This document shows, one piece after another, positions 6,267 to 6,881 of a stretch of DNA of 6,881 bases. Below the pieces are notes generated by a model. That model saw nothing but the letters and a program-made list of their open reading frames with translations. It was not told the DNA's origin and ran no database searches. This DNA comes from Woeseiaceae bacterium. GTDB taxonomy: Bacteria; Pseudomonadota; Gammaproteobacteria; Steroidobacterales; Woeseiaceae. Position 1 is the first letter of the stretch; every line of letters starts with the position of its first letter. The stretch lies in assembly GCA_022866645.1 (NCBI GenBank), contig JALHUQ010000189.1, forward strand, positions 1 through 6,881, given 5' to 3'. Position numbers and translations under genes: made by a program.

Positions 6267-6503
6267 ATGAACCGACTATTTTTGCTGGCCATTATTGTTA
6301 CGGCAGGCGTCGTTAGCGCACAGGATTCATCGACTGAGAACGAAACTGTTACGGAATCGCCAACTCCTGCAGAAGTCATTGAAGCGATAAACAACGAAGA
6401 ACTGGACAGCCAGGAGAACCACACCGAGGAAGACGAGGATGTGTTCAAACCAACTGACGCTGTTTCCTACGCGCAGTCTGTGCCGTTTCCGGTCGATATT
6501 TAA
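6267..6503 (+). CDS. Small acidic exported protein, 78 aa, function unknown
   Basis: The protein starts with a typical Sec signal peptide: Asn-Arg near the start, hydrophobic core at residues 4-14, and V-S-A at 16-18 for signal peptidase I cleavage before Gln19. The predicted mature chain has 60 residues with 17 Asp/Glu and only one Lys and one His. It has no Cys and no lipobox, so it is probably soluble in the periplasm or secreted. Residues about 36-48 may form a short helix (AEVIEAINNEELD); the rest looks disordered, with a more hydrophobic C-terminus (YAQSVPFPVDI). A strong GGAGG supports the start and the reality of the gene. It lies between the SUMF1-like domain and a membrane protein gene that begins 25 bases after its stop. 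No family is recognised; a binding partner, an acidic chaperone-like peptide or a cation buffer are only possibilities. Confidence 0.75.
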   Translation: MNRLFLLAIIVTAGVVSAQDSSTENETVTESPTPAEVIEAINNEELDSQENHTEEDEDVFKPTDAVSYAQSVPFPVDI

Positions 6504-6528
6504 TACGTGGTGCCACTGAGATTCGCCC

Positions 6529-6881
6529 ATGAATAAAAAGAACATTCCCGTTGAATTCGTTTATCAGCTTTTTGCGCTCATCATTACGATCATCATCGTA
6601 CATGCGTTTTATGTATCGGTCGTCCGGCCGACAGCGGCGCAGGTCATCGAAGAGCAGAATATGCAGGCGAAGTTAGATGAAGACTTCGTTCGTGATCGTA
6701 GTGTTTGGGTACTGATCAAGGATATGGAGCAGGAGTCGTGCTTTATTCTGATGTTCTGGGCGCTCGCGATCATGGGCTACAAAGCCGTCCAGATCAGCGG
6801 CGAACGGCGCTTGCTCGAAGTCGATCTGGTGCCGGTGGCCGAAGGCATGCGAATACTGCCCGAAGATACGCGCGAGTTCGC
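6529..6881 (+). CDS. Probable MotA/TolQ/ExbB-type proton-channel family membrane protein, N-terminal part (partial)
   Basis: An open frame starts at ATG 6529 and runs off the window after 117 codons. The start is bounded upstream by an in-frame TGA at 6517; a weak GAG at 6518-6520 is the only Shine-Dalgarno-like element. It has a hydrophobic helix at about 11-32, a charged loop at about 33-70 (VIEEQNMQAKLDEDF), a second hydrophobic segment at about 71-85 (CFILMFWALAIMGY), then a charged region that includes GERRLLEVDLVP and LPEDTREF. The two-helix start with a following charged cytoplasm-like stretch, and the position in an envelope operon, resemble the N-terminus of TolQ/ExbB/MotA-like proteins. 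The diagnostic later helices would lie beyond the window, so the family call is from recall and context, not proof. If correct, it would use the ion gradient to drive motion in the envelope. Confidence 0.7.
   Translation, partial: MNKKNIPVEFVYQLFALIITIIIVHAFYVSVVRPTAAQVIEEQNMQAKLDEDFVRDRSVWVLIKDMEQESCFILMFWALAIMGYKAVQISGERRLLEVDLVPVAEGMRILPEDTREF

Noticed and set aside
6507..6516. Inverted repeat GTGG-TG-CCAC after the small gene
   Set aside because: Four-base arms with a two-base loop and no T-run; too small to be a terminator or operator call.

Overview
The window looks like part of a chromosomal operon from a moderately GC-rich Gram-negative bacterium, probably a gammaproteobacterium. This rests on a lipoprotein signal, Sec signals, envelope proteins and the style of the kinase, PEGA and SUMF1-like proteins; lineage is inferred, since no marker gene is present. 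All genes lie on the + strand, are tightly packed, and no RNA gene, mobile element or CRISPR array was seen.

Layout: (1) 1-48, last 15 codons of an unidentified gene. (2) 63-1295, an uncharacterised lipoprotein. (3) 1308-3767, a membrane-anchored Hanks-type Ser/Thr kinase: cytoplasmic kinase domain, one membrane helix, then a periplasmic part with TPR-like repeats of about 50 residues and a PEGA-like C-terminal domain. (4) 3764-5503, starting at a TTG that overlaps the kinase stop: degenerate FHA-like cytoplasmic domain, one membrane helix, five PEGA-like repeats. (5) 5425-6189, a formylglycine-generating-enzyme-like (SUMF1/FGE-sulfatase) domain in the -1 frame relative to gene 4. The conserved start of the SUMF1 domain straddles the frame change, so genes 4 and 5 are very probably one protein of about 830 residues broken by a one-base indel (real or a sequencing artefact), or less likely joined by recoding. 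(6) 6196-6215, a weak terminator-like hairpin. (7) 6267-6503, a small, very acidic exported protein with an excellent ribosome binding site. (8) 6529 to the window end, the N-terminal part of a membrane protein that resembles MotA/TolQ/ExbB-type proton-channel proteins.

Working model (inference): the locus encodes an envelope-spanning signalling or mechanical assembly. A cytoplasmic kinase and an FHA-like protein are both tethered through single helices to large periplasmic parts (TPR-like, PEGA, pseudo-FGE). They are accompanied by an outer-membrane-type lipoprotein, a small acidic exported protein and a possible ion-driven TolQ-like motor. Several catalytic or binding signatures are degraded (kinase glycine loop, FHA phosphopeptide residues, FGE cysteines). 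This suggests scaffolding or sensing for the accessory domains rather than textbook enzymology.
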